DNA from: Neisseriaceae bacterium
GTDB lineage: Bacteria; Pseudomonadota; Gammaproteobacteria; Burkholderiales; Neisseriaceae
DNA length: 24,651 nt
Direction of reading: 5' to 3'
Assembly: GCA_030151665.1 (NCBI GenBank)
Contig: JASLDB010000136.1
Coordinates: 1-24,651, forward strand
Below are positions 1 through 7,308 of the stretch, piece after piece. The translations under genes and the position numbers were made by a program. The first letter of the stretch is position 1. Every line of letters starts with the position of its first letter. Under the pieces are notes generated by a model that saw only the letters and a list, made by a program, of their open reading frames with translations, ran no database searches and was not told where the DNA came from.

Positions 1-1
1 C

Positions 2-712
2 ATCGAAGCCATTATTGAACTGGGCATGGTTAAAGTCATGTACAGCCCTTCGATAGGTAAAATTACCCGTATTGTGGATGTGGTGAGTTTGTATGAAGAT
101 CCTCATAAACCCATCCCAGCATTTGTGGTGAACTTAACAGGCATTACAGATGATAAAGTTGCAGGTCAAAAGATTGATGATACTTTGGTGGCAAGGTGGT
201 TAGCCAATGCCCCACTTGTGGTGGCACACAATGCCAAATTTGATCGTCCTTTTTTTGAGCGTCGTTTCCCCAGCTTAAAACATTTGCCGTGGGCATGTTC
301 TGCCAATGGCATTGATTGGGGTGGTTTGGGTTTTGAGAGCCGAAAATTAGAATACTTATTATTGCAGTTGGGTTGGTTTTATGAAGGGCACCGTGCCAGT
401 GTCGATTGTTTGGCAATGGCTTGGTTGTTCCATTTACAAAATGATGCGCTTACTCAACTGTGGCAAAGTGCCAAAGCTCGCACGGTGTTTGTTCGAGCAT
501 TTGGTGCACCATTTGAGGTGAAAGATGCACTCAAAGATCGAGGTTATCGTTGGCACAATGGTAGCGAGGGAGCCAATAAGCATTGGTGGTGTGAAATTGC
601 AGAAAGTGATTTAGAAGCAGAGCAGCAATTTTTGAATCACACTTATCATCGTGGTGCGGAATTAGCACACTATGATTACCAAGATGCCACGAGTCGTTTT
701 AAAGCTGTTTAA
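2..712 (+). CDS. DnaQ-like 3'-5' exonuclease (DEDDh), 5'-truncated by window edge
   Basis: This is a 3'-5' exonuclease of the DnaQ/DNA polymerase III epsilon superfamily, acting on DNA or RNA ends in the cytoplasm. The reading frame is open to the first bases and encodes IEAIIELGMVKV before the first ATG (position 26). That string resembles the segment just after the ExoI DxE motif, so the start and first catalytic acids lie outside the window. Counting from the ATG at 26, ExoII is HNAKFDRPFF (Asp73) and ExoIII is HRASVD (His122, Asp127), the DEDDh pattern. A C-terminal extension of about 90 residues with a WHNGSEGANKHWW segment follows the nuclease fold, so it is more likely a stand-alone accessory exonuclease than the replicative epsilon subunit. 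The DUF1737 gene follows after 54 bp on the same strand. Family call sure; exact role unknown. Confidence 0.85.
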   Translation: MEAIIELGMVKVMYSPSIGKITRIVDVVSLYEDPHKPIPAFVVNLTGITDDKVAGQKIDDTLVARWLANAPLVVAHNAKFDRPFFERRFPSLKHLPWACSANGIDWGGLGFESRKLEYLLLQLGWFYEGHRASVDCLAMAWLFHLQNDALTQLWQSAKARTVFVRAFGAPFEVKDALKDRGYRWHNGSEGANKHWWCEIAESDLEAEQQFLNHTYHRGAELAHYDYQDATSRFKAV

Positions 713-766
713 AAATGTAATTGTAAAATGAAGCCATATAGCTTTGATGCTAAATAAGGAATAAAC

Positions 767-961
767 ATGAATTTACCACCCAATGGTTTGCCCATTTACA
801 GATTAATTACAGGACCCGATGATTCAACATTTTGTCGTCGTGTTTCAGAAGCCATTAACACAGGTTATACCTTATATGGCTCACCATCTATTGCTTATGA
901 TAGCGACAAGAAAATGATGATGGCTGCTCAAGCTGTGCTATGGGTTGGGTCTAATCAATAA
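767..961 (+). CDS. DUF1737 domain small protein
   Basis: A 64-residue protein made almost entirely of a DUF1737 domain. The family pattern is visible as YRLITGPDDSTFCRRVSEA, then a GYTLYGSPSIAYD segment, ending in an AQAVLW strand. Members are short, probably cytoplasmic proteins of unknown biochemical function. AAGGA lies about 8 bases before the ATG, a good ribosome-binding site. It lies 54 bp after the exonuclease gene and may be cotranscribed. Its TAA is one base from the stop of the convergent ribbon-helix-helix gene, leaving no room for a terminator between them. Family assignment is by sequence recognition; no function can be given. Confidence 0.8.
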   Translation: MNLPPNGLPIYRLITGPDDSTFCRRVSEAINTGYTLYGSPSIAYDSDKKMMMAAQAVLWVGSNQ

Positions 962-962
962 A

Positions 963-1154
963 TTATTTTTTGATATTTGGTGCCTGAGCATAGTATTCAA
1001 CAGCTTCAGTAATCAAGGCATTTTGGGCAATGCCATGCTCTTTGGCCATTTGTTCGATTAATTGAATGGTGAGAATAGATAACTTAAACGATTTGACTTT
1101 AACACCACGTTTTTCATCACTTCTTTTTTGAATATCGGTTTGAGATTGCGCCAT
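963..1154 (-). CDS. Small ribbon-helix-helix (CopG/Arc-like) protein
   Basis: A 63-residue protein with a basic, charged N-terminus (about residues 1-20). A beta-strand-like KSFKLS follows, then two predicted helices (TIQLIEQMAKEHG and QNALITEAVEYYAQ). That arrangement is typical of ribbon-helix-helix DNA-binding proteins, which dimerise through the strand and use it to contact the operator. No toxin gene lies next to it, so an antitoxin role is not supported; an autonomous regulator is equally possible. Only a weak AGAGA precedes the ATG. The gene converges on the DUF1737 gene with a one-base gap. The fold call is moderately sure, the target unknown. Confidence 0.6.
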   Translation of the reverse strand: MAQSQTDIQKRSDEKRGVKVKSFKLSILTIQLIEQMAKEHGIAQNALITEAVEYYAQAPNIKK

Positions 1155-1393
1155 GAATAAAATCTCTTTCTATGGTAAATGGGATAGAACTTGTTAAACA
1201 AGATGCTCAAGTGAAGACACAGATGTCATTCGAGCATATTGGGCTTTGACAAGGCCGACCTCATAAAATTCATGGGTATTTTTAGAAGAGATGTTTTTTT
1301 ATTTTATTGAATTGATTTTTTTAATGAAAATGCAATCTAATATTGTTTTTGACGTTGCTTGCTGTGACCAATGGTGTTGGGTCAGGGTTATTG

Positions 1394-1427
1394 AAAAAAG
1401 GTGACAATTTAACTTGTCACCTTTTTT
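1394..1427. terminator. Bidirectional-looking intrinsic terminator after avtA
   Basis: A perfect inverted repeat with 14-base arms (1394-1407 and 1414-1427) and a 6-base loop. The arms are an A6 tract plus GGTGACAA and the complement, giving a GC-containing stem flanked by A and T runs on both strands. It lies just beyond the restored avtA stop codon at 1439-1441 and suits termination of that minus-strand gene. The rest of 1155-1438 shows no other gene or site. Confidence 0.85.
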
Positions 1428-1438
1428 ATTGAAGGCCA

Positions 1439-2694
1439 TTAGGCTGGGGTGTTTTGGTAAACCAAAGCCAACTCTTCCGCCAAAATAGCAATGCCTTTTT
1501 CAATTTTTTCAGGCTCAGGCACATAGTTCATGCGCATACATTGCTTGGCGTGAGGCCAACTTTCTTCAATACCAGGGAAAAATACTGCCCAGGTACCATC
1601 AATACACCCCGTTTTTTGAGTCTTTGGTAAAGTTCTAAACTGCTAATGGGCAAATTTTGGAACCATAACCACAAGAAAATAGCACCTTCAGGTTTGTGAA
1701 TTAAGCATTGTTCTTCGGGGATATAGCGGCGAATAATGGCAATCACATCTTCTACGCGTTGTTTGTAAAATGGGCCGATGACATTTTTAGATAAACTCAA
1801 TAAATCATCACGTTGTAGCATTTCCAATGCCATGGCAGGGCCAATGCCACCAGGTGCTAAGCTGATAATGCCATTAACATTGCTGACGGCTGTAATCACT
1901 TCTTCATTGGCAATGATAATACCGCAGCGAGTGCCCGGTAAGCCTAATTTAGACAGGCTCATGGACAAAATAATATTGTCATTCCAAATGGGTGTGGCTT
2001 CACTAAAAATAATGCCAGGGAAGGGAACGCCATAGGCATTGTCAATGAGCAAAGGAATATTATGTGCTTTGGCCAATTGATCCAAGTGGGCGACTTCTTC
2101 ATCTGTAATAACATTGCCAGTGGGATTGGTTGGGCGTGATACACAAATCACCCCAATATCATCGGTGATATTTAAGGTTTCGAAATCGACACGGTATTTA
2201 AATTGCCCATCGGTTAAGTATTCAATTTGGGGTTTATTGGCAACGAATAAATCATCATCAAGGCCTGAGTCTGCATAGCCTACGTATTCAGGAGCCAGTG
2301 GGAATAAGACTTTTCGGGTAACACCATTTTCAAAGCGACCTGCCAATAAATTAAACAGATAAAAAAAGGCACTTTGGCTACCATTGGTCAGGGCAATATT
2401 CTTTTCGCTAATATCCCAACCTAATTGGGCTTTTAGTGTTGCAGCCAAGGCCTTTAACATGGTGTCTTTGCCTTGTGGTCCATCATAATTGCACAAGGTT
2501 TCGGTCAGAGAGCCATTGGCAATCATGTCGCTGAGTAATTGCTGGAAGTACGCATCCATTTGGGGAATGTGGGCAGGATTACCACCGCCTAACATGATGG
2601 CACCGGGTGTTCGCAATCCATCATTCAAGTCTTGCATCAAGGTAGAAATACCTGAATTTTGAGCAAATTTTTGACCAAATTTAGAAAAAATCAT
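1439..2694 (-). pseudogene. avtA: Valine-pyruvate aminotransferase with a one-base frameshift near the 3' end
   Basis: AvtA is a cytoplasmic PLP-dependent fold-type I aminotransferase that interconverts valine/2-oxoisovalerate and alanine/pyruvate. Visible family features are the GGGNPAHIP start of the domain, RPTNPTGN (residues 187-194), IDNAYG with the PLP-contacting Asp and Tyr (217-222), and SLSKLGLPGTR, whose Lys249 should form the Schiff base. As read, translation stops at 1528 after 388 residues with an unrelated tail. On the coding strand the break follows QYF (residue 372) at a run of five T (plus-strand A-run 1578-1582). One extra T restores FPGIEESWPHAKQCMRMNYV and continues to a TAA at 1439-1441, giving 418 residues, close to E. 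coli AvtA. This may be a real null or variant allele, slippage, or a sequencing error. It is monocistronic. Confidence 0.87.
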
Positions 2695-3152
2695 CTTGTA
2701 TTCACATCTGTTAAGTAGCTTATTAATCGGGGCTTAGCATGTCCATGCTCAAGTCTGGGACATGTCGATGCCATGTTAATTTTTCGTGGAATGAAAAGTA
2801 AAAAAACATTCTCCTAGATTTATAGGGCAATGACAACCTCAACCCATGATTTGTCTTGACAGGCGAAATGGCTTTGATTTACTTAAAACATGCTCTTTTT
2901 CTAAGAGAAGACAATTGTCTATTGCTATTAAATCATTTGGGTAACATGTTTTTATGTCTGTATATTGTCATCAGACCCATACATTGCTTTGTATATTGAT
3001 AATCAGGTTTTGCCATGGGTGAATGCTAGGTGACGCCATGAATAATGATCCGGTGAATTTGGGCTAGGCAATTTTGACGTGAGCGGCTATGTTTACGGTG
3101 ATGAAGGCGGTATTATTGTTGTTTTATAACCAATCACAAGCAAGGATGAAGC
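2695..3152. other. Intergenic region between divergent avtA and osmC-like genes
   Basis: These 458 bases separate two divergently transcribed genes and must hold both promoters, but I see no clear -35/-10 pair or operator. Near its right end, 3049-3129 is an open stretch of 26 codons ending in TAA that reads like the C-terminus of a protein (for example FDVSGYVYGDEGG). It has no start codon or ribosome-binding site and may be a gene remnant. Nothing else is recognisable. Confidence 0.4.
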
Positions 3153-3572
3153 ATGAAGGTATCGGCACAGTGGGTAGATGGCATTTGTTTTTTAGGCAAT
3201 ACCGAAAGTGGTCACAGTGTGGTGATGGATGGCGCACCTGCTGCTGGTGGTCATAATCGTGGTGTTCGACCCATGGAGTTATTGTTACTGGGCATTGCAG
3301 GATGTTCTAGTATTGATGTTGTGAATATTATCAAAAAACAGCGTCAAAATATTGATGATTGTATCGCCAGTGTCAGTGCCGAACGTGCGGATACTGAGCC
3401 CAAAGTATTCACAAAAATTCACGTGCATTTTGATGTGTATGGACAAGGTTTAAAAGAAGACGCTGTTGCCAAAGCCGTTGCCTTGTCAGCAGAAAAATAC
3501 TGTTCGGCTTCTATTATGTTAAGCAAGGCTTGTGAAGTCACACACAGTTTTAGTGTAAAAGCTGCAAAGTAA
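3153..3572 (+). CDS. OsmC family protein (YhfA-like)
   Basis: A 139-residue OsmC-superfamily protein. The superfamily includes thiol-dependent peroxidases that reduce organic hydroperoxides, plus YhfA-type members of less certain function. The core motif RPMELLLLGIAGCSSID carries Cys51, and the second conserved cysteine is Cys117 in KYCSASIML. Both cysteines needed for the peroxidatic/resolving pair are therefore present. The GHNRGVRPMELLL context is closest to the YhfA subgroup rather than Ohr or OsmC proper. AAGGA at 3142-3146 gives a good ribosome-binding site. It is divergent from avtA and convergent with the potF-like gene, with a hairpin between. Family certain; substrate uncertain. Confidence 0.87.
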   Translation: MKVSAQWVDGICFLGNTESGHSVVMDGAPAAGGHNRGVRPMELLLLGIAGCSSIDVVNIIKKQRQNIDDCIASVSAERADTEPKVFTKIHVHFDVYGQGLKEDAVAKAVALSAEKYCSASIMLSKACEVTHSFSVKAAK

Positions 3573-3590
3573 GGGTTAATATCCAAGTGC

Positions 3591-3626
3591 AAAACTTCCA
3601 CGTGATTTAAATCATGCGGAAGTTTT
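3591..3626. terminator. Hairpin between convergent osmC-like and potF-like genes
   Basis: An inverted repeat with outer arms AAAACTTCC/GGAAGTTTT and an inner arm CGTGAT/ATCATG containing one G-U pair. A/T-rich flanks on both sides suit use from either direction. It lies 19 bases after the osmC stop and 51 bases beyond the stop of the opposing gene. Confidence 0.7.
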
Positions 3627-3677
3627 AAATGAATAATGGTTAAATGGGTTGTATCCAGTTTTGGTTTGCTAAAAGGA

Positions 3678-4823
3678 CTATTTAGCGGTTTTGAGTTCTT
3701 GCCATTTTCGGACACTGTATTTCACGGTATCAGGGTCTTTTTGTACTAACATAAAGCTTTTGGCTAGAATTTCGCCTGTTGGGAAAATTGATGGATCGTT
3801 CACAAATTCAGGTTTCATGTATTGCTTGGCGGCATCGCTGCCTGGGGCAAAGCTAACAAAGTCGCCATTGGCTGCGGCTACTTTGGGGTCTAAGGTATTA
3901 TTGATATAAGCATAAGCCATTTCAATGTTTTGAGCCCCTTTGGGGATGACCAACGAATCTAGCCAAATGCCCATGCCATTTTTGGGCGCTAAAATTTTCA
4001 AATTAATGCCATTTTTGGCTTCTTGTGCACGGCGCTTGGCAATGTGCATATCGCCCCCATAGCCCAAGACCACACACAAATCCCCTCTTGCCATGTCATC
4101 AATATAGCCAGATGAACTAAAGCGTTTGATAAAAGGACGTACTTTTTTTAATGTGTTAAATGCAGCATCCAAGTCAGCACGATTATTACTCATGGGGTCT
4201 TTGCCTGCGTAATGCATGGCAATGGGCACCACTTCATATTGACTGTCTAAAATGCTGATACCACAGTTTTGCAATTTTTTGGCGTATTCAGGATTAAAAA
4301 TTAAATCCCATTCATTATCAGGTAGTTTATCGCTTCCTAGGGCTTGCTTAACCTTATCAACATTAATGCCAATGGTATTCGCTCCCCAAAAATAAGGCAC
4401 TGCATAAGCATTGCCTTTGTCTACTGTTGCCATCTTTTCTAATAGGGCAGGATTGATGTTTTTGTAATTGGGAATCTTGCTTTTGTCCAATTTTTCATAA
4501 GCACCAGCTTTGAGTTGCCGTCCAACAAAGCCAATGGTTGGCACCACCAAGTCATAACCTGATTTGCCAGTTAGGATTTTGGCTTCTAAGGTTTCATTGC
4601 TATCGTAGTAGCCATAGTTAATGGTGACACCATTGGCAGTACCAAAATCCGCGACAGTTTTGGGGTCAACATAATCAGACCAATTGTAAATATTGAGGGA
4701 TTTACCATTGGACTGATCACTGGCAACGGATGCGGTATTGCTACCTGATGCTTGTGAACTACCCCCACAGCCAGACAACAGCAGTGGGGTGAGGATGGCG
4801 CTTGCCAGCCATAATTGCTTCAT
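3678..4823 (-). CDS. potF: Periplasmic polyamine-binding lipoprotein (PotF/SpuD-like)
   Basis: The substrate-binding component of a putrescine/spermidine ABC importer. I choose the ATG at 4823 (381 residues) over the longer frame to 4862 because GAAGGAGAAGG lies just before it and because it starts a lipoprotein signal: MKQLWLASAILTPLLLSGC with a lipobox cysteine at residue 19. PotF hallmarks follow: LNIYNWSDYVDP, a YDLVVPT segment, an AVPYFWG segment, GDLCVVLGYGGD, and GIWLDSLVIPKGA in the second lobe. A linker rich in Ser/Gly/Asn after the cysteine would tether the domain to the membrane. The ATPase and permease genes are not next to it, so it is an orphan here, working with a transporter elsewhere or serving another role. 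A Fur-like site lies about 210 bp upstream. Family call sure; ligand inferred. Confidence 0.87.
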   Translation of the reverse strand: MKQLWLASAILTPLLLSGCGGSSQASGSNTASVASDQSNGKSLNIYNWSDYVDPKTVADFGTANGVTINYGYYDSNETLEAKILTGKSGYDLVVPTIGFVGRQLKAGAYEKLDKSKIPNYKNINPALLEKMATVDKGNAYAVPYFWGANTIGINVDKVKQALGSDKLPDNEWDLIFNPEYAKKLQNCGISILDSQYEVVPIAMHYAGKDPMSNNRADLDAAFNTLKKVRPFIKRFSSSGYIDDMARGDLCVVLGYGGDMHIAKRRAQEAKNGINLKILAPKNGMGIWLDSLVIPKGAQNIEMAYAYINNTLDPKVAAANGDFVSFAPGSDAAKQYMKPEFVNDPSIFPTGEILAKSFMLVQKDPDTVKYSVRKWQELKTAK

Positions 4824-5156
4824 ACCTTCTCCTTCAAGTTTCTCCAGTATTGTAAGGGGCATTGCAATATTGTTATTTTTGGGTTTTCTCTATTTTGTAG
4901 ACTTGCTTTTTTATGCGTTGATTTTTCAACGTCGTATTTACTCTAACAAAGAAAAAAGCATTTGCATAGCTTGTTTGTTTAATTTAGTTAATAAAAATCA
5001 ATACTTTATATTTTGCAATGCAGCATAGATAAGGTGTGAATAATTATCAATAAGCGAGAATATATAGCGTGTATACTGGTTTTTGGCCATGGGAATCTAA
5101 AAATTATTAATGGGTAATTGAATGGAGCCATTGCAATAAAAAGTTAAGATTGATTG
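4824..5156. other. Upstream region of the potF-like gene
   Basis: AT-rich non-coding region between two minus-strand genes. It contains a small perfect hairpin (4916-4931, CGTTGA/TCAACG with a 4-base loop) and a Fur-box-like site at 5036-5054. No convincing promoter hexamers could be assigned. No gene is recognisable; the open frame here on the plus strand has no ribosome-binding site and looks spurious. Confidence 0.4.
5036..5054. promoter_or_regulatory. Candidate Fur box upstream of the potF-like gene
   Basis: The 19 bases GTGAATAATTATCAATAAG match the site in front of the fecI-type gene at 16 of 19 positions, and the classical Fur consensus GATAATGATAATCATTATC at 12 of 19. It lies 213 bp upstream of the chosen potF start. 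On the minus strand a TATATT lies just upstream of it, so a promoter overlapping it is possible but unproven. In AT-rich DNA such partial matches can occur by chance. Confidence 0.35.
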
Positions 5157-5184
5157 AAAAACAGCCCCAAAAAGGGGCTGTTTT
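5157..5184 (-). terminator. Intrinsic terminator of the methylthioinosine phosphorylase gene
   Basis: A perfect stem (AAAACAGCCCC/GGGGCTGTTTT) with an A5 loop on the plus strand. Read on the minus strand it is a strong GC stem followed by a U-run, five bases beyond the stop codon at 5190. It closes this gene before the potF region. Confidence 0.9.
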
Positions 5185-5189
5185 GGAGG

Positions 5190-5906
5190 CTATTGAGCCA
5201 AGTGAGCGAGTAGTTTTTGAATATCTGCTAAATTTTGTTGGTGGGCATCTTGTGCGCTGATGGTGTTGTTGGCCAAAGGTAAACTTTGCATCACGGCACA
5301 AACATGGGCGTAGTGTATGCCTTTTTCACGTGCCAAGATGGCCTCAGGCATGCCAGTCATGCCCAAGATGTCAGCACCATCATGCTTATAACGCATGGCT
5401 TCAGCTTGGCTAGGCAGTCTTGGGCCATTGACAGCAGCATAGACTGCTTGGTGATGGTAAGGAATCTTCAGTTGTTCAAAAGCATGAGTGATGCGTGAAC
5501 GCAAATCATGGCTATAGGGTTCATCAAAGGGTGTGTGCACAAAGGGGTTGTCACTGTTTTCATAAAAAGTATGGGCACGGCCACTGGTATAATCAATAAT
5601 GTCATGTGGGGCAACCAAATGCTCAGCACTCATGTCTGGGTGTAGGCCATACACAGTTGAAACAGCAATGATGTGTTTTGCACCTGCTTCTTGTAAAGCA
5701 CAGATGTTGGCACGGTAATTAATTTCATTGGGGTTTAAATAGCGACCATAACCGTGTCGGATTAAAAAAAGTAACGGTGTGTGCCCAACTTGTGTGAAAA
5801 TAACGGGGCTAGAGGGTTGGCCGTATGGCGTTCGAATAATCCGGCGTTGCTGAATTTGGAATGCGGGCAGTTGCAATAATTCACTGCCGCCTAAAATGGC
5901 TAACAT
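5190..5906 (-). CDS. S-methyl-5'-thioinosine / methylthioadenosine phosphorylase family
   Basis: A purine-nucleoside-phosphorylase-superfamily enzyme that splits methylthioinosine (or methylthioadenosine) with phosphate, recycling the by-product of polyamine synthesis. The ATG at 5906 (238 residues) is chosen because AGAGGG precedes it at good spacing; the longer frame would begin at a TTG at 5936. Motifs are MLAILGGSEL at the N-terminus, RHGYGRYLNPNEINYRAN (phosphate and nucleoside loops, residues 50-67), VNGPRLPSQAEA (159-170) and GADILGMTGMPEAILARE (177-194). The MTGMPEA segment is typical of the MTAP/MTIP branch. Length fits the shorter bacterial MTIP type. Its nearest same-strand neighbour is a polyamine-binding protein, a plausible metabolic link, but a terminator lies between them. 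Which substrate is preferred cannot be read from sequence alone. Confidence 0.85.
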   Translation of the reverse strand: MLAILGGSELLQLPAFQIQQRRIIRTPYGQPSSPVIFTQVGHTPLLFLIRHGYGRYLNPNEINYRANICALQEAGAKHIIAVSTVYGLHPDMSAEHLVAPHDIIDYTSGRAHTFYENSDNPFVHTPFDEPYSHDLRSRITHAFEQLKIPYHHQAVYAAVNGPRLPSQAEAMRYKHDGADILGMTGMPEAILAREKGIHYAHVCAVMQSLPLANNTISAQDAHQQNLADIQKLLAHLAQ

Positions 5907-5988
5907 GGATGACCCTCTTATGAAATGGTTTATCAAATATGGCGAAGTATTTTGCCAATATCATAACGGATTATGAAAGATTAAGCAC

Positions 5989-6318
5989 ATGGATATTTTG
6001 TTAAGTAATATTGAGAGCATTCCTGGTTTTACCGTTCAAACACACATGGGGTTGGTACAAGGCAGTACTGTGCGTGCGAAACATGCTGGCCGTGACATTA
6101 TGGCGGGTTTGAAAAATATTGTTGGTGGTGAATTAAGAGGGTATACCGAACTATTGGAAGAGTCACGTCAAGAGGCTGTTGAGCGTATGAAGCGCGAAGC
6201 TGCGCGCATGGGGGCAAATGCCATTGTCAATGTTCGCTTTAGTACAGCCAATATCGCTGCGGGTGCATCAGAAATTTTGGCTTATGGTACTGCGGTGGTT
6301 TTGGTTCGGAAAGCATAA
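5989..6318 (+). CDS. YbjQ/UPF0145 family protein
   Basis: A 109-residue soluble protein of the YbjQ (UPF0145, putative heavy-metal-binding) family. Typical features are LLSNIESIPGF at the N-terminus, GLVQGSTVRAKHAGRDIMAG, GGELRGYTELLEESRQEAVERM and ARMGANAIVNVRF, ending in AYGTAVVL. The fold is known to form pentamers in relatives, but its function is not established and metal binding is a database label rather than a demonstrated role. The membrane-anchored paralogue follows after three bases, so the two are almost certainly cotranscribed. Confidence 0.87.
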   Translation: MDILLSNIESIPGFTVQTHMGLVQGSTVRAKHAGRDIMAGLKNIVGGELRGYTELLEESRQEAVERMKREAARMGANAIVNVRFSTANIAAGASEILAYGTAVVLVRKA

Positions 6319-6321
6319 GCC

Positions 6322-6765
6322 ATGTGGTTTCTAATTGTTGCCATTTTAAGCTTGGTCATTACGGGTATCATTGGGCAAATTATCACCGATAACCATCGCA
6401 AAGACATTGAAGTGCGTGAGCAAGAGTTGGCTCATATTATTTTATTGGCTGATGAGGTCTCACCAGAATGTCAACAAGCAGTCAATGGCGTATTGGTATC
6501 AGGTGCGACAGTCATGTCTTGTGGTCATTTTAAACAATGGATAGCTTCGTTTCGCTTGTTTTTTGGTGGCCGTGTTCGTTCTTATGAGGACATGGTGGAT
6601 TTGGGTCGTCGAGAGTCTATTTTACGCATGAAAGCCCAAGCCGCAGCCATGGGAGCCAAAACCATTGCCAATGTGAAAATGCAAACCGCTGATTTAGCAC
6701 CACAACGCCAAAATGTCAGTATGCAAGAATTATTGGTGTATGGAACAGCTTTATTTGAAGATTAA
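6322..6765 (+). CDS. Membrane-anchored YbjQ-family paralogue
   Basis: A 147-residue protein with one N-terminal transmembrane segment (about residues 2-22, WFLIVAILSLVITGIIG) followed by a YbjQ-type domain. Equivalent blocks to its upstream neighbour are GGRVRSYEDMVDLGRRESILRM, AAAMGAKTIANVKM and the terminal ELLVYGTAL. The glycine-rich first half of the domain is replaced by a divergent segment with two cysteines (PECQQ and MSCGHF). It starts three bases after its paralogue's stop, so translational coupling is likely. This looks like tandem duplication with acquisition of a membrane anchor, perhaps allowing mixed assemblies. Family sure, role unknown. Confidence 0.8.
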   Translation: MWFLIVAILSLVITGIIGQIITDNHRKDIEVREQELAHIILLADEVSPECQQAVNGVLVSGATVMSCGHFKQWIASFRLFFGGRVRSYEDMVDLGRRESILRMKAQAAAMGAKTIANVKMQTADLAPQRQNVSMQELLVYGTALFED

Positions 6766-6790
6766 TTACCATTATTGATGATTACTCTAC

Positions 6791-6822
6791 AAAATGCAGC
6801 CCTTTATGGGCTGCATTTTTTT
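6791..6822 (+). terminator. Intrinsic terminator after the YbjQ pair
   Basis: Arms AAAATGCAGCCC and GGGCTGCATTTT with a TTTAT loop are followed by a further T-run, 25 bases after the stop codon. It is a classic rho-independent terminator and closes the two-gene operon. Confidence 0.9.
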
Positions 6823-7308
6823 GGTTAGAAAATCGCTTTTCTTTGGCTAATTATATTGTTAATGAAAAATAGAAATCACCATTCATTTTTGCTGTGCAAT
6901 AAAAAAAATCAGCCGATAAAATGGTCTATTGGTTTGGAGGGGGTATGAACTATTTAATAATTAAATGTCATTAATAAATCATAGTTTTGCTATGCGAAAC
7001 TTAAATTTCGGCTGTCGATATAATTAAAATACACCCTATTTTTGTTTTTTTTAGGGGGTGTATTAAAAAAAATTTCTTATTAATATAATGGTTTATTAGC
7101 ATAAAATGGCAGTATTTTGGCATTGATATTGAGTAAATTGGTAAACTACATTACATTAAATTCTTTGCTTTATTAGCAAAAAAGCGCTAATGTAAAAGTG
7201 CGTTACCCCAAAAAGAACAATATTACATTGTCAAAAAATAGAAGAAAAAATACGCCATCAGTTAATTAATAAATTAATAGATGACCCAAATACCAAAGGA
7301 GAATGAAG
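6823..7308. other. Long AT-rich leader of the amino-acid permease gene
   Basis: About 490 non-coding bases before the permease start. It contains an inverted repeat (AATACACCC at 7028-7036 and GGGTGTATT at 7056-7064, 19-base loop). No riboswitch class or operator is recognisable. The region probably holds the permease promoter, but I cannot pick one hexamer pair over many AT-rich candidates. Confidence 0.4.

Noticed and set aside
963..1154. Ribbon-helix-helix gene and DUF1737 gene as a toxin-antitoxin pair
   Set aside because: They are convergent rather than cotranscribed, and DUF1737 has no toxin features.
4824..4862. Longer potF-like protein starting at 4862
   Set aside because: It would bury the lipoprotein signal behind 13 residues and ignore the strong GAAGGAGAAGG site in front of the ATG at 4823.
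4738..5028. Plus-strand 96-codon frame over the potF leader
   Set aside because: It overlaps the signal-peptide region of the potF-like gene antisense and then runs through AT-rich DNA with no ribosome-binding site.
5190..5936. Longer start (TTG at 5936) for the methylthioinosine phosphorylase gene
   Set aside because: The ATG at 5906 has a well-placed AGAGGG and begins with the family-typical MLAILGGSE; the extra ten residues do not fit the family.
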